A stretch of 64,000 nucleotides of DNA from Mucilaginibacter inviolabilis (GCF_011089895.1 NZ_JAANAT010000003.1:682001-746000), one strand, 5' to 3'; shown: positions 1 to 9,152, numbered from the stretch's first letter. A program made the numbers and translations. Notes: generated from the letters alone by a model not told the origin.

Positions 1-19
1 ATTATATTAATTGGTTCGG

Positions 20-40
20 GAGGCGCATGTGATGCGTCTC
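20..40. repeat. GAGACGCAT-type hairpin repeat, copy 1
   Basis: The sequence GAGGCGCAT, a three-base loop, and ATGCGTCTC form a short hairpin. Close copies lie at 34793-34813, 60753-60773 and 60792-60812, so this is a dispersed repeat. The rest of 1-373 is AT-rich spacer before the first gene. I see no further gene there and no promoter I would defend. Confidence 0.7.
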
Positions 41-373
41 TAATTTAAATTTCATGCTCGGCACTTGTAAGCCAGGCGTGTTAGGTTTATTCAAGATTAC
101 TGAATTAAATACTAAATCAAAAAAAACAATTAAAGTTTTAAAAAAGGATTTAGCATCGGCAGCAGGCAGCATTTGAATGGCCTTTTACAAATTCGCTGGT
201 TTATTTCTGCGGATAAACATTTGCAATTTAAAAAGTTAATACATAGTATTGTGTAATATTGACACAATGATTGTTGTTTGTTGTTAATTAGATATTTATA
301 ACCAAACTATTGCCAGTGCTGCATCATCTGTTGCCATGGCATTTATAAACTGTACATAACCTGTATAAATTTT

Positions 374-2713
374 ATGGCGAATCAATTTAAACTCCTGGCT
401 TTGCTGGGACTGCTGCCTGCAACCGTAGTAATGGGGCAAAACAAATGGACAGAAAGCAAATCGGGCGACGTTGTTTGGGTGACCAATTCCGGCGGCCAAA
501 ACCTGGGTTATTCCATCACCTCCGGCGTAAAAATATTAACGGTAGATGGACTGGCGTTTAAAGACCTGAATAAAAATGGCAAGCTGGATAAGTATGAAGA
601 CTGGCGCCTGCCGGTTGATATACGGGCAAAGGATCTGGCCTCCAAAATGAGCGTGGAGCAAATTGCTGGTTTGATGTTGTACAGTAAGCATCAGCCTATA
701 CCCGCCGCACCAGCCGGGCCTTTCGCCGGGACTTATGGTGGTAAGGTATTTGCCGAAAGCGGTGCCAAACCTTATGATCTGTCTGATCAACAAAAGCAGT
801 TTCTGGAAAAAGATAATGTACGGCATGTGCTCATTACTTCGGTGCTGAGCCCGGAAGTAGCAGCGCAATGGAATAATAACGCGCAGGCATTTGTGGAAGG
901 TTTAGGATTGGGCATCCCTAATAATAACAGTTCCGATCCGCGGCATGGCACTGTAGCAACTGCCGAGTTTAATGCGGGTGCCGGGGGATCGATCTCGATG
1001 TGGCCAGGTTCGTTGGGTTTTGCCGCTACGTTTGATCCTAAGGTGGTGGAAGATTTTGGTCATATCGCCGCATTGGAATACCGGGCCCTGGGTATCGCTA
1101 CGGCGCTTTCGCCGCAAGTAGATATCGCTACCGATCCGCGCTGGTGGCGGGTTAGTGGTACTTTTGGTGAAGATCCGCAACTCTCGGCCGATATGGCGCG
1201 GGGGTATATCGATGGTTTTCAAACTTCTGTTGGCGATAAGGAGATTAACGGAGGCTGGGGATACGGCAGCGTGAACGCCATGGTAAAACACTGGCCAGGC
1301 GGTGGTGCCGGGGAAGGCGGCCGCGACGCGCATTATGGTTATGGCAAATATGCCGTTTACCCCGGCAATAATTTCAAACAACATTTGATCCCCTTTACCG
1401 AAGGTGCTTTTAAGCTGAAAGGCAAAACGGGAATGGCTGCGTCGGTAATGCCTTATTATACTATATCTTTTAACCAGGATACCAAAAACAAAGAAAACGT
1501 AGCCAACAACTATAATTCCTATATCATTAACGACCTGCTCCGGAAGAAATATCATTTTGATGGCGTGGTATGTACCGACTGGCTGGTTACGGGTGATGAG
1601 ACCGCGGTCGATCAGTTTTTGTCGGGCAAATCATGGGGTGTAGAAGGGCTTTCGGTAGCACAGCGTCACTATAAAATACTGATGGCTGGTGTCGACCAGT
1701 TTGGTGGTAATAATGAAGTGGCTCCTGTGGTGGCCGCCTACCAGATGGGGGTAAAAGAACATGGCGAAGCGTTTATGCGGGCAAGGTTTGAGCAGTCGGC
1801 AGTGCGGTTGCTGCGTAACCTGTTCAGGACGGGTTTGTTTGAAAATCCATACCTCGATCCACAGACGTCAAAAAGTATTGTGGGCAATCCCGATTTTATG
1901 AATGCCGGTTACCAGGCGCAATTGAAGTCCATTGTGATGTTGAAGAACAAGGGTAATGTGCTGCCGCTAACTAAAAACAAAACGGTATATGTGCCTAAAC
2001 AATTTACCCCGGCGGGCAAAAACTTCCTGGGTATGCAAACTCCCGAAAAGCTGGAATACCCGGTGAATATAGAAACGGTAAAGAAATATTTTAAAGTGAC
2101 CGAAAACCCTGATGAAGCTGATTACGCCCTGGTGTTTATCAACAGTCCGAACAGCGGCGGTGGTTATAATAGTGACGATGCCAAAAATGGCGGCAACGGT
2201 TATGTGCCAGTAAGTTTGCAATACCAAAAATATACCGCAACCGATGCCCGTGCTACCAGTATAGCCGGCGGCGATCCGCTGGAAAAATTCACCAACCGTA
2301 CTTACAAAGATAAATCGGCAACGGCTATCAATGTAACTGATTTGGCTATGGTGAACGACACCTATGCCAAAATGAAAGGCAAGCCGGTTATTGTTTCGGT
2401 AAATATGGCCAACCCAATGGTGTTTTCGGAGTTTGAGAAGAATGCCAATGCCATTGTGGTTGATTTTGGTGTACAGGGACAAGCTACATTGGATATTTTA
2501 ACGGGCAACAATGAGCCATCGGCATTGTTGCCGCTGCAAATGCCTGCTGATATGCACACGGTTGAAAAACAGTTTGAGGATGTACCCCACGATATGAAAT
2601 GCTATGTGGACGAGCAGGGCAATACCTATGATTTTGGTTTTGGTTTAAACTGGAAAGGTGTTATTAATGATGCCCGTACCGCTAAGTATAAAAAGGCTGG
2701 AGTAAAACCGTAA
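374..2713 (+). CDS. secreted beta-glucosidase-like glycoside hydrolase, family GH3
   Basis: The product is predicted to hydrolyse beta-linked glucosides or related oligosaccharides from the non-reducing end, outside the cytoplasm. The first 21 residues are a signal peptide ending in VVMGQ. Residues 64-76 (DLNKNGKLDKYED) form an EF-hand-like calcium loop, which is found in many Bacteroidota GH3 enzymes. KHWPGGG near residue 305 and VVCTDW, with the likely nucleophile Asp402, are the GH3 core motifs, and the second alpha/beta domain follows. At 779 residues the length is normal for two-domain GH3. ATG at 374 is the only start that gives a proper signal peptide. The substrate is not decided by sequence. 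No SusC/SusD pair is nearby, so this is not an obvious polysaccharide utilization locus. Confidence 0.9.
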   Translation: MANQFKLLALLGLLPATVVMGQNKWTESKSGDVVWVTNSGGQNLGYSITSGVKILTVDGLAFKDLNKNGKLDKYEDWRLPVDIRAKDLASKMSVEQIAGLMLYSKHQPIPAAPAGPFAGTYGGKVFAESGAKPYDLSDQQKQFLEKDNVRHVLITSVLSPEVAAQWNNNAQAFVEGLGLGIPNNNSSDPRHGTVATAEFNAGAGGSISMWPGSLGFAATFDPKVVEDFGHIAALEYRALGIATALSPQVDIATDPRWWRVSGTFGEDPQLSADMARGYIDGFQTSVGDKEINGGWGYGSVNAMVKHWPGGGAGEGGRDAHYGYGKYAVYPGNNFKQHLIPFTEGAFKLKGKTGMAASVMPYYTISFNQDTKNKENVANNYNSYIINDLLRKKYHFDGVVCTDWLVTGDETAVDQFLSGKSWGVEGLSVAQRHYKILMAGVDQFGGNNEVAPVVAAYQMGVKEHGEAFMRARFEQSAVRLLRNLFRTGLFENPYLDPQTSKSIVGNPDFMNAGYQAQLKSIVMLKNKGNVLPLTKNKTVYVPKQFTPAGKNFLGMQTPEKLEYPVNIETVKKYFKVTENPDEADYALVFINSPNSGGGYNSDDAKNGGNGYVPVSLQYQKYTATDARATSIAGGDPLEKFTNRTYKDKSATAINVTDLAMVNDTYAKMKGKPVIVSVNMANPMVFSEFEKNANAIVVDFGVQGQATLDILTGNNEPSALLPLQMPADMHTVEKQFEDVPHDMKCYVDEQGNTYDFGFGLNWKGVINDARTAKYKKAGVKP

Positions 2714-2744
2714 GTTATAAGTGGTAGGTTAACTGTACTGATAG

Positions 2745-2890
2745 GTTTTGGGCTAAAGCCAATAGTTGCTCATTTGAAAACCGTTGGTTAAAACCAACGG
2801 CAATGAAAGGGGAATAAGTTTGTTTTTGTTCATTGCCGTCCCATTTATGGGACGGATGATGAAAACATTTGCTGGCTTTAGCCAAACCGT
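2745..2890. repeat. composite palindromic element A (outer inverted repeat with inner hairpins)
   Basis: The outer arms GGCTAAAGCC (2751-2760) and GGCTTTAGCC (2874-2883) are exact reverse complements. Inside are the hairpin CCGTTGG-N6-CCAACGG (2781-2800), a second stem ACGGCAATGAA/TTCATTGCCGT (2797-2807 with 2829-2839), and the hairpin CCGTCCC-N6-GGGACGG (2836-2855). The middle stem shares four bases with each hairpin, so alternative folds are possible. The small ORF that crosses this region on the plus strand is a by-product of the repeat. Confidence 0.8.
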
Positions 2891-2929
2891 GATTTTGCGA
2901 ACACTTGCATTGAATAGACCAAAATTTTT

Positions 2930-3241
2930 TTACCCCCAAAATTCTTCAGTAGATGCAACCGGGGAAAGTAGTTCGAGCACGGGTTCAATTTCAAGGCCGC
3001 TGGCCCAAAGGTCGGCATCAAATTTTTTGAACGATGCTAAAGATGTCAGTAGCTCATGGGCTGCTTCATTTTCCAATTGATCAAAATGCATGAATGTTTT
3101 TCCGTCGGGTAGTAACCAGCAGCCATATTTAATTCCCGGATGGTTAAGTTCTTTTAATTCTTTTACAATACCAGCAATATTAGCCTGGTTGAGGGGGGCA
3201 AATTCTGGCGTAGTGGTGTATTGTACTCTTACTATTTTCAT
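2930..3241 (-). CDS. small protein of unknown function, 103 residues
   Basis: I do not recognise this with certainty. It is a soluble protein without signal peptide or membrane segment. It begins MKIVRVQYTTTPEF and contains CWLLPDGKTFMHFDQ, a pattern that resembles small ferredoxin-fold proteins of the antibiotic-biosynthesis-monooxygenase or NIPSNAP type. It stands alone on the minus strand between a GH3 gene and an esterase gene, both on plus. Codon use and composition fit the neighbours. The function is open; the fold remark is inference from sequence pattern only. Confidence 0.65.
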   Translation of the reverse strand: MKIVRVQYTTTPEFAPLNQANIAGIVKELKELNHPGIKYGCWLLPDGKTFMHFDQLENEAAHELLTSLASFKKFDADLWASGLEIEPVLELLSPVASTEEFWG

Positions 3242-3433
3242 AACGGTTTGTTTGGGTGATTGGATGAATAAAAGTACTGGCTAAACAGCAATTGTAAAAT
3301 GGGCAAAACTGACATTTTACAGGGCGTTTTGCGACAGGATGATAAAACGAATGTGATGATGCCCGTTCTGTTAAATATAAAAAGACCAGGGTAAAACCAT
3401 AAATTAGCTGATGGTAAACCTTAAAATAGAATC

Positions 3434-4972
3434 ATGAAAAACTGCTTGTTATTATCTGTAATGTTGTTGTACTGCACTTTGGCCCAGGCTCAAAAAGCCG
3501 ATATGACCATAGTTAAAACCGATGCAGGGCTCGTTTCGGGCAGTACCAATGTTGCAGGAGATGTGCATGTATTTAAAGGGATACCCTTTGCTGCGCCGCC
3601 AATTGGTGATCTGCGTTGGAAAGCGCCGCAACCGGTAAGCCCATGGAAAGGTGTAAAACAATGCACCGCTTTTTCTGCCAGCCCCATGCAGCCAAAGCCC
3701 CATGAGTTTGGTGTTTATACTAAGGAATTCCTGATCCCCGATGAACCCATCAGCGAGGATTGCTTGTATCTGAACGTATGGACAGGAGCCCGGTCATCCG
3801 CAGAAAAACGACCGGTTTTGGTTTATATCTATGGTGGCGGCTTTTCTACAGGAGGTGCGGCCGTGCCCATTTATGATGGCGAGGCCACCGCGAAAAAGGG
3901 GGTAGTATTTGTGGTGATCAACTACCGGGTTGGGATATTTGGTTTCCTGGCTCATCCGGAATTGAGTAAAGAGTCGGGTCATAATGCTTCGGGAAATTAT
4001 GGCTTGATGGATCAGCTGGCCGCCTTAAAATGGATCAAACAGAATATCAAAGCTTTTGGCGGCGACCCCGATAATGTAACTATAGCGGGGCAATCTGCGG
4101 GTTCTATAAGTGTCAATTGCCTGGTAGCTTCGCCGTTGGGAAAAGGTCTGTTTCAAAGGGCTATTGCCGAAAGTGGCGCCGGTTTTATTGGTCAGGGAGC
4201 GTCTGAACTGGCCGGGGCTGAAGCCAATGGCGTAAAAACAGCGCAGGCGCTGGGTGCTAATTCCATTGCCGAATTAAGGGCAAAACCAGCCGCTGAACTG
4301 GTTGGTAAAGGCCAGCAAAATCATCCCATTGTAGATGGTTATGTATTGCCTCAAAGTATAGCACAGATTTTTGCCGAAAGTAAACAGAACGATGTGCCGC
4401 TGCTTACCGGTTGGAACGAGGACGACGCATTTATAGGAAAATTGAAAAACGCCACAGATTACAGGGCCGAAGTATTGGAACAATACGGAATCAGGTCCAA
4501 TGCTTTTATACAGCTTTACCCTGCAAATACCGATGCCGATGCTGCAACCGCGCAGATCAGGATAAACCGCGACAAATTATTCGGCACTCAAAATTATACC
4601 TGGGCGAATACGCAAAGCGAAAAAGGCCACGCCAAAGTTTACGTTTATCGCTTTACCCGCCGTTTGCCAGCCACGGCCGATTTTGTAAAATATGGTGCCT
4701 TTCATTCCGGCGAAGTAGCCTATGCTTATGATAACCTCCGGTTTTTAAATCGTCCATGGCAGCCGATTGATCATCAGCTGGCCACCATGATATCAACTTA
4801 CTGGGTGAATTTTGCCAAAACAGGCAACCCCAATGGTAAAGGATTGCCCGTGTGGCCTGCGTATAATAGAAGTGATAACCAGATCATGGTATTAAGCGAA
4901 AAGCCAGCGGCGACTACTTTGCCTGATAAAGCGGCTTTAGACTTTATGCTGAAAGAGGTGAGCGGAAAGTAA
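3434..4972 (+). CDS. secreted type B carboxylesterase
   Basis: This alpha/beta hydrolase should cleave carboxylic esters in the periplasm or outside the cell. Residues 1-19 form a signal peptide ending in AQAQ. The carboxylesterase-B landmarks are in order: the oxyanion-hole region YIYGGGF, the nucleophile elbow GQSAGS with Ser221, and the catalytic His in FHSGEVAY (His424). SEDCLYLNVW, typical of the family, is present. Its 512 residues are the usual length. The gene is monocistronic and convergent with prfH, whose end lies 3 bases downstream. The natural substrate cannot be told from sequence. Confidence 0.9.
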   Translation: MKNCLLLSVMLLYCTLAQAQKADMTIVKTDAGLVSGSTNVAGDVHVFKGIPFAAPPIGDLRWKAPQPVSPWKGVKQCTAFSASPMQPKPHEFGVYTKEFLIPDEPISEDCLYLNVWTGARSSAEKRPVLVYIYGGGFSTGGAAVPIYDGEATAKKGVVFVVINYRVGIFGFLAHPELSKESGHNASGNYGLMDQLAALKWIKQNIKAFGGDPDNVTIAGQSAGSISVNCLVASPLGKGLFQRAIAESGAGFIGQGASELAGAEANGVKTAQALGANSIAELRAKPAAELVGKGQQNHPIVDGYVLPQSIAQIFAESKQNDVPLLTGWNEDDAFIGKLKNATDYRAEVLEQYGIRSNAFIQLYPANTDADAATAQIRINRDKLFGTQNYTWANTQSEKGHAKVYVYRFTRRLPATADFVKYGAFHSGEVAYAYDNLRFLNRPWQPIDHQLATMISTYWVNFAKTGNPNGKGLPVWPAYNRSDNQIMVLSEKPAATTLPDKAALDFMLKEVSGK

Positions 4973-4975
4973 GTT

Positions 4976-5590
4976 TTATAATTTTTGCTCAATTACTTTT
5001 ACCGCATTACCCCGCTCCAGTGAATGATGGGCCATCCACTGGCTTTCATGCTGTGCAATCTTCTTTTCAACCTGAATTGCCATTACCTTGGCTTCCAACC
5101 TGCTTAAACAAAGCTTTTTGTTTTGTAATTGCGAACGGCTGTCCATAGTCATTACCTGTATACCGGTAGGGATGTGTGTGCCGCGTACGGCTGTTTCCAC
5201 CTTGTTCACATTTTGACCACCTGGGCCAGATGCCCGGGTAGTTTCCAGTTTTACGTCTTTACTATCAAAAGACGAATGTTCGTCCACATTAAAAATCCCA
5301 ACGCCCACAAACCAGTTTTTGCGTTTGTGAAATTTGCGATAAGGGCTTTGCGCTATCCATTGTATGGTGCCCTGCCATTCTGCTATAAAGGCATCCAGCT
5401 TATTACCTTGCGCAAGCAAAGTGGCCGATAATAAGGTGCCGTTTGTACCTGCTGATTTTTGTTCAACTATAGTTAATTCCACCCCTAATTGCGCGGCTTG
5501 TTTTAACATTAGTTCCAATATTTTGTATACTACCCGGCAACATTCCAGCGGGCCTTTACCCGCTGTTATTTGTATAATCACTTTTTCCAT
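4976..5590 (-). CDS. prfH: peptide chain release factor homologue PrfH
   Basis: This is a class I release-factor-like protein of 204 residues that keeps the peptidyl-tRNA hydrolysis motif GPGGQNVNK but lacks the stop-codon recognition domain of RF1/RF2. Family knowledge: PrfH releases peptides from ribosomes whose 16S decoding centre has been cut by ribotoxins, and it is normally encoded next to an RtcB ligase that reseals the rRNA. Here the ATG lies one base after the stop of rtcB, which shows tight translational coupling. The glutamine of GGQ is intact, so activity is expected. I infer the operon order unknown protein, rtcB, prfH. Confidence 0.92.
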   Translation of the reverse strand: MEKVIIQITAGKGPLECCRVVYKILELMLKQAAQLGVELTIVEQKSAGTNGTLLSATLLAQGNKLDAFIAEWQGTIQWIAQSPYRKFHKRKNWFVGVGIFNVDEHSSFDSKDVKLETTRASGPGGQNVNKVETAVRGTHIPTGIQVMTMDSRSQLQNKKLCLSRLEAKVMAIQVEKKIAQHESQWMAHHSLERGNAVKVIEQKL

Positions 5591-5591
5591 T

Positions 5592-6992
5592 TTACTCGTT
5601 ATTCATGCGTACAATGCTGGGCGAAAACACACCCTGTACTGTTATTAATTCTGTTTGTGCCTGCATTACCATATCGATATCCTTATAGGCCAATGGGTTT
5701 TCTTCCAGACTGCCTCCAATGAGCGTGACATCTGCCTGTGTTAGCATTTTTTTAAGTGCCGAGTTGGTATTGCTTTCCCTGGCTTGTTGCCTGCTCATAG
5801 CCCGGCCCGCGCCATGTGCCGCGGAGTATAAGGCTTCGGGTTTGCCCTTGCCCGTCACCAAATAAGCTGGAGCGGTCATGCTGCCGGGGATAATGCCCAA
5901 TTCGCCATCATGAGCCGGTGTGGCGCCTTTACGGTGGATGATCGCTTCTGTACCATCGGCAAGCTTATCCTTCCAGGCAAAATTGTGATGGTTCTCTACT
6001 TTATACAATGCCTTTAAACCCAGTGCCCGCAATAAATTGCTGTGGATACGGTCGTGACAGGCCCGGGCGTAATCGCCGGCGAGGGTCATACTTAGCCAAT
6101 ACTCCTGTCCGGCTTCGCTATTCAGATCGAGCCAGGCCAGCGGTTGTGCTTCACGTGGCAGTTTACAGTTATTCATAGCGATCTGCGTATAGTGGCGGGC
6201 AATATTGGCTCCCAGTCCACGGCTACCCGAATGACTAAGCAGGGCCATATACGTATTGGCAGGTAGGCCCACCACATTGTTATCCGTCAGACTGATCACC
6301 CCGATATCCACAAAGTGGTTGCCGCCACCCGAAGATCCCAGCTGTTTCACAGCCTTGCCATGCAGCTTTTTCAATAGCGGTGTTTCCCTGAATGCAGGAT
6401 CATCAAGTACTTCATGATCCTGTGGCATCTCCAGGCCGCCTTCCATTCCAAAATGGGTATGGATATTGATGGCCTGTTTGATCTGGTGGCTATACCGGTC
6501 GATAAATTTTTCATCTGCATCAATAATAGTCAGCGCCATGCGGCAGCCAATATCCATGCCCACGCCATAGGGGATCACCGCGTTGCGAGTAGCCAGCACA
6601 CCACCAATAGGTAGGCCATAACCGCTGTGCGCATCGGGCATCAATGCCCCCTGTACACTTACCGGTAAGGATAAAGCCAACTCCATTTGTTTTATAGCCG
6701 ATGCCTCGATATTATCCTCGCCATAAATTTTAAATGGCAAGGATTGTTGTGTCAGCTCAAATGAATTAACGGTTTGCTTCGTAGCATCATCCATAAACAA
6801 CCCAGCTATTTTTTGTGTAGCAGGATCATGAATATAAGCTTCAGGCCGGTTCCGGATATCGGTTAATAGCGTAATGATATAGTTAGTGTTCCGGTGTTTA
6901 AAATGTTTGGCTATAGTATTGATGGCCATGCTTTTTTGCTTATCGGTACTGTAGCCTATGTTGGTTAGTTCTTTTGTTTTTAAATTGCCCAT
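5592..6992 (-). CDS. rtcB: RNA-splicing ligase RtcB (RtcB2 type, linked to PrfH)
   Basis: RtcB joins RNA 2',3'-cyclic phosphate or 3'-phosphate ends to 5'-hydroxyl ends using GTP and manganese. The active-site signatures are visible: DIGCRMAL (metal-binding Cys), SHSGSRGLGA, HHNFAW, GSMTAPAY, and AHGAGRAMSR, which holds the histidine that is guanylylated. The length of 466 residues is typical. It is the middle gene of a minus-strand operon: 12 bases upstream ends a basic unknown protein, and prfH follows after one base. The pairing with prfH suggests repair of ribosomal RNA rather than tRNA splicing; that assignment is inference from context. Confidence 0.95.
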   Translation of the reverse strand: MGNLKTKELTNIGYSTDKQKSMAINTIAKHFKHRNTNYIITLLTDIRNRPEAYIHDPATQKIAGLFMDDATKQTVNSFELTQQSLPFKIYGEDNIEASAIKQMELALSLPVSVQGALMPDAHSGYGLPIGGVLATRNAVIPYGVGMDIGCRMALTIIDADEKFIDRYSHQIKQAINIHTHFGMEGGLEMPQDHEVLDDPAFRETPLLKKLHGKAVKQLGSSGGGNHFVDIGVISLTDNNVVGLPANTYMALLSHSGSRGLGANIARHYTQIAMNNCKLPREAQPLAWLDLNSEAGQEYWLSMTLAGDYARACHDRIHSNLLRALGLKALYKVENHHNFAWKDKLADGTEAIIHRKGATPAHDGELGIIPGSMTAPAYLVTGKGKPEALYSAAHGAGRAMSRQQARESNTNSALKKMLTQADVTLIGGSLEENPLAYKDIDMVMQAQTELITVQGVFSPSIVRMNNE

Positions 6993-7004
6993 AGTGGGTT
7001 TATT

Positions 7005-7730
7005 TTAATAATCCAGGTAGGCTTCTGTTGAAGCGTACTTGGGTTTGTTTTTTAATGGGTTAATGTATTGGAGCTTTTCAAAAGCATCAACTTTCCAATA
7101 TCTATGATTCACATTTTTTATTTTATCAATGCGTGGCCATAGATGATTGCGCCTGATATGACTTGCGATTTCATTGATCTCTTTTTCGAGCAATTCATCG
7201 TGTTGTTTTTTCTCATGGATGATATGAGGTTTTATCGTCAACACAAATCGCCAGGGTTCAATAAATACATATTCAATCATCAGCCGGTTGGAATAGCGCG
7301 ACAACACTTCTCTAGGGCTAAAAAGCGCCTTTTCAGCTTCTGTAAGCTCTCGCTTATTATGAAGCCAGTCATAACTGTTAATAGCTCGCAACTCCTGTGG
7401 TTTTTCCAGGAACGTATAGCGTTTTCGCCTTCTTTTTCTTTGTTTAAAAGAGCGGTCGTGATGATAATAGCAGGTATTTATTTTGTTGAGCAAGTTTTGG
7501 TAAAACTCAGCTTTCGGGCCTCGCTGTATATCATCGCGCAATATAAAAAAGCGCTTCCATCCCTTTTGGTATGGGTTTTCGAGCGGAACCATTGGCAACG
7601 TGCGACGTTTCTCCCACAAACTATCGCGTAGTTTATCCAGCCTTATCAGCTGCTTATCAAAATCTTTTTTAACAAGCCGCTTCTTTCTTCTGGCCGATTT
7701 TTTAATGTACGGCCAATCATGTATGTCCAT
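7005..7730 (-). CDS. unknown basic protein, first gene of the rtcB-prfH operon
   Basis: I do not recognise a family. The 241-residue protein is very rich in Lys and Arg, notably KKSARRKKRLVKK near residues 10-22 and FKQRKRRRKRYTF near 95-107, and has many Tyr and Trp residues (DYWL, RYWK, EPWRF). It has no signal peptide or membrane helix. Such composition fits an RNA- or ribosome-binding protein. It ends 12 bases before rtcB on the same strand, so it should be co-transcribed with rtcB and prfH and may sense, deliver or process the damaged ribosome. That role is inference. The opposite-strand ORF over it is a shadow. Confidence 0.75.
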   Translation of the reverse strand: MDIHDWPYIKKSARRKKRLVKKDFDKQLIRLDKLRDSLWEKRRTLPMVPLENPYQKGWKRFFILRDDIQRGPKAEFYQNLLNKINTCYYHHDRSFKQRKRRRKRYTFLEKPQELRAINSYDWLHNKRELTEAEKALFSPREVLSRYSNRLMIEYVFIEPWRFVLTIKPHIIHEKKQHDELLEKEINEIASHIRRNHLWPRIDKIKNVNHRYWKVDAFEKLQYINPLKNKPKYASTEAYLDY

Positions 7731-8081
7731 CGGACTTTACGTTTTAACGTTTTCAATTTTATTGGTGATTTTTAAATTTCGTCCACGGTGTGGATATACC
7801 CATTTTGAAAAGCGCGGCGTAAAACCTGGAACACGAAGAATCCGGACAAACAAAATTTGAAGCTGATCAAAAGATCATCAGCAAACGGGTTTCAGTAAAA
7901 TGAAATAGCAATGATTGTCCGCCTGGTGCAGGCAGCCGACTAATGGGATATGTTGGAGATACTTTCTTGCATGATTCCCGGTATTAAGTAATTAATAGTG
8001 AGAATTGATCGCAAAGATGGGAAATGTTTTTTAAAATGCAAAATGGGCCGCTTCCCGGACAATTGCTTTTTAAGGCAGGGG

Positions 8082-8224
8082 GGCTCCGATGGAGCCGTTA
8101 AAATAGTTGCTTATACTATAAACAGGTTGTTCCTCTGGAACCATCATCTTTTGGAGTTCTGGACTCCGGCGGAGTCTCCTGTTTATAGTATCAAATAAAT
8201 TAGGTTTTTGGCTCCATCGGAGCC
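8082..8224. repeat. composite palindromic element B
   Basis: The outer arms GGCTCCGATGGAGCC (8082-8096) and GGCTCCATCGGAGCC (8210-8224) are perfect reverse complements, and each is also nearly self-complementary. A second nested stem pairs ATACTATAAACAGG (8113-8126) with its exact complement at 8178-8191. Two terminal hairpins lie inside: GTTCC-TCT-GGAAC near 8129 and GACTCC-GGC-GGAGTC (8162-8176). The layout is a forked stem. It lies in the 523-base spacer 7731-8253, which otherwise shows no gene. Confidence 0.85.
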
Positions 8225-8253
8225 TCCTGATAGCTTTTGGTACTCCGGTTTGT

Positions 8254-8556
8254 TTAGTTCTTCTGCTGCCGGATGAGGTTTTCCAGCGCCTGCAAATGTT
8301 TTTTGAAGGCAGCACGGCCTTTTTCGGTCACGGAATACCGGGTATTGGGTTTACGGCCGATAAAGCTTTTTTGTACCTCCATATAGGCCTCCTTTTCCAA
8401 TGCTTTCAGGTGCGAGGCCAGGTTGCCATCGGTAAGCTCTAATAACTCTTTAAGCGAGTTAAAATCGTAGCTTTCATTGGCAACCAATACGCTCATGATC
8501 TGCAGGCGTATGCGGTTTTCAAATGCTTTATCAAACTGGTCTAACGATATTTTCAC
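8254..8556 (-). CDS. winged-helix transcriptional regulator (HTH_34 type)
   Basis: This 100-residue protein is almost entirely a winged helix-turn-helix: helices near residues 5-45 (RIRLQIMSVL, FNSLKELLE), the recognition helix near 45-55 (DGNLASHLKALE), and a wing with RKPNTRYSVTEKG. This matches the MarR/ArsR-like domain found in small Bacteroidota regulators. The start codon is GTG and overlaps the TGA of the upstream membrane-protein gene in the four bases GTGA (8553-8556), so the two are translationally coupled. Such pairs usually work together, with the regulator controlling its own operon; the ligand is unknown. Confidence 0.88.
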   Translation of the reverse strand: MKISLDQFDKAFENRIRLQIMSVLVANESYDFNSLKELLELTDGNLASHLKALEKEAYMEVQKSFIGRKPNTRYSVTEKGRAAFKKHLQALENLIRQQKN

Positions 8557-9152
8557 GAATCGTATTTAAAGTGCATCACCGCACCGTATATAATATGCAG
8601 CACGCCAAAACCGATGGTCCAGAGCAGCAGGCCATATCCCGGTATCAGCGCGGCAAGCAAACCTAATAAAATCTCAATTATCCCCAAACTCTTTACGCCC
8701 GAATAGGTATAATGACTGCCTGCAACCAATGCCAGCCCATAAAATATCAGTGTAGCTGGTGCAACAATACCATAATGGGCATGGTAAATAAGGATGAATG
8801 TAAACAAGCCACCACTTACCAACGGAATAGCCATATTGATCAGCAATCTTTTGCTGCCCGTGCTCCAAAAAGGCTGATTGTTTTTCTGCGCTTTTCTGTA
8901 GGATAGCCAAATACCTGTACCAATGGAAAGGGTCAAAACAGCGAAGGCTACAGCGAATAATTCGGCAATGGATATGATATTGTGACGTTCGTAATTGCCG
9001 GATTTAAGCAGGGTATAGCCAATACCCGCCCCGATGAGCGCATAAATACCGGCCATAACGCCCGACAGGCCACTAAGCGAGATGAACTTGGCCGAACGTT
9101 CCATCAGGTCGCGGATGGAACTGAGCTCGGCGTGAATGTCTTTTTCTTCCAT
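8553..9152 (-). CDS. membrane protein coupled to a winged-helix regulator
   Basis: The 199-residue protein starts with a short acidic cytoplasmic region (MEEKDIHAELSSIRDLMERS) and then has about five to six hydrophobic helices, for example FISLSGLSGVMAGIYALIGA and LGLLAALIPGYGLLLWTIGF. I chose ATG at 9152; the longer reading from 9200 adds an unlikely hydrophobic tail without a matching start context. It overlaps the following regulator gene by four bases. This architecture (membrane protein then HTH_34 regulator) is common in Bacteroidota, but no biochemical function is known to me. Confidence 0.82.
   Translation of the reverse strand: MEEKDIHAELSSIRDLMERSAKFISLSGLSGVMAGIYALIGAGIGYTLLKSGNYERHNIISIAELFAVAFAVLTLSIGTGIWLSYRKAQKNNQPFWSTGSKRLLINMAIPLVSGGLFTFILIYHAHYGIVAPATLIFYGLALVAGSHYTYSGVKSLGIIEILLGLLAALIPGYGLLLWTIGFGVLHIIYGAVMHFKYDS

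Noticed and set aside
902..1555. 217-residue open frame on the minus strand within the GH3 gene
   Set aside because: It is a shadow of a strongly conserved enzyme; composition is unlike a protein and it has no start context.
7143..7631. 162-residue frame opposite the unknown basic protein
   Set aside because: The minus-strand frame is 241 residues and lies in a tight operon. The plus-strand frame has a random-looking sequence.
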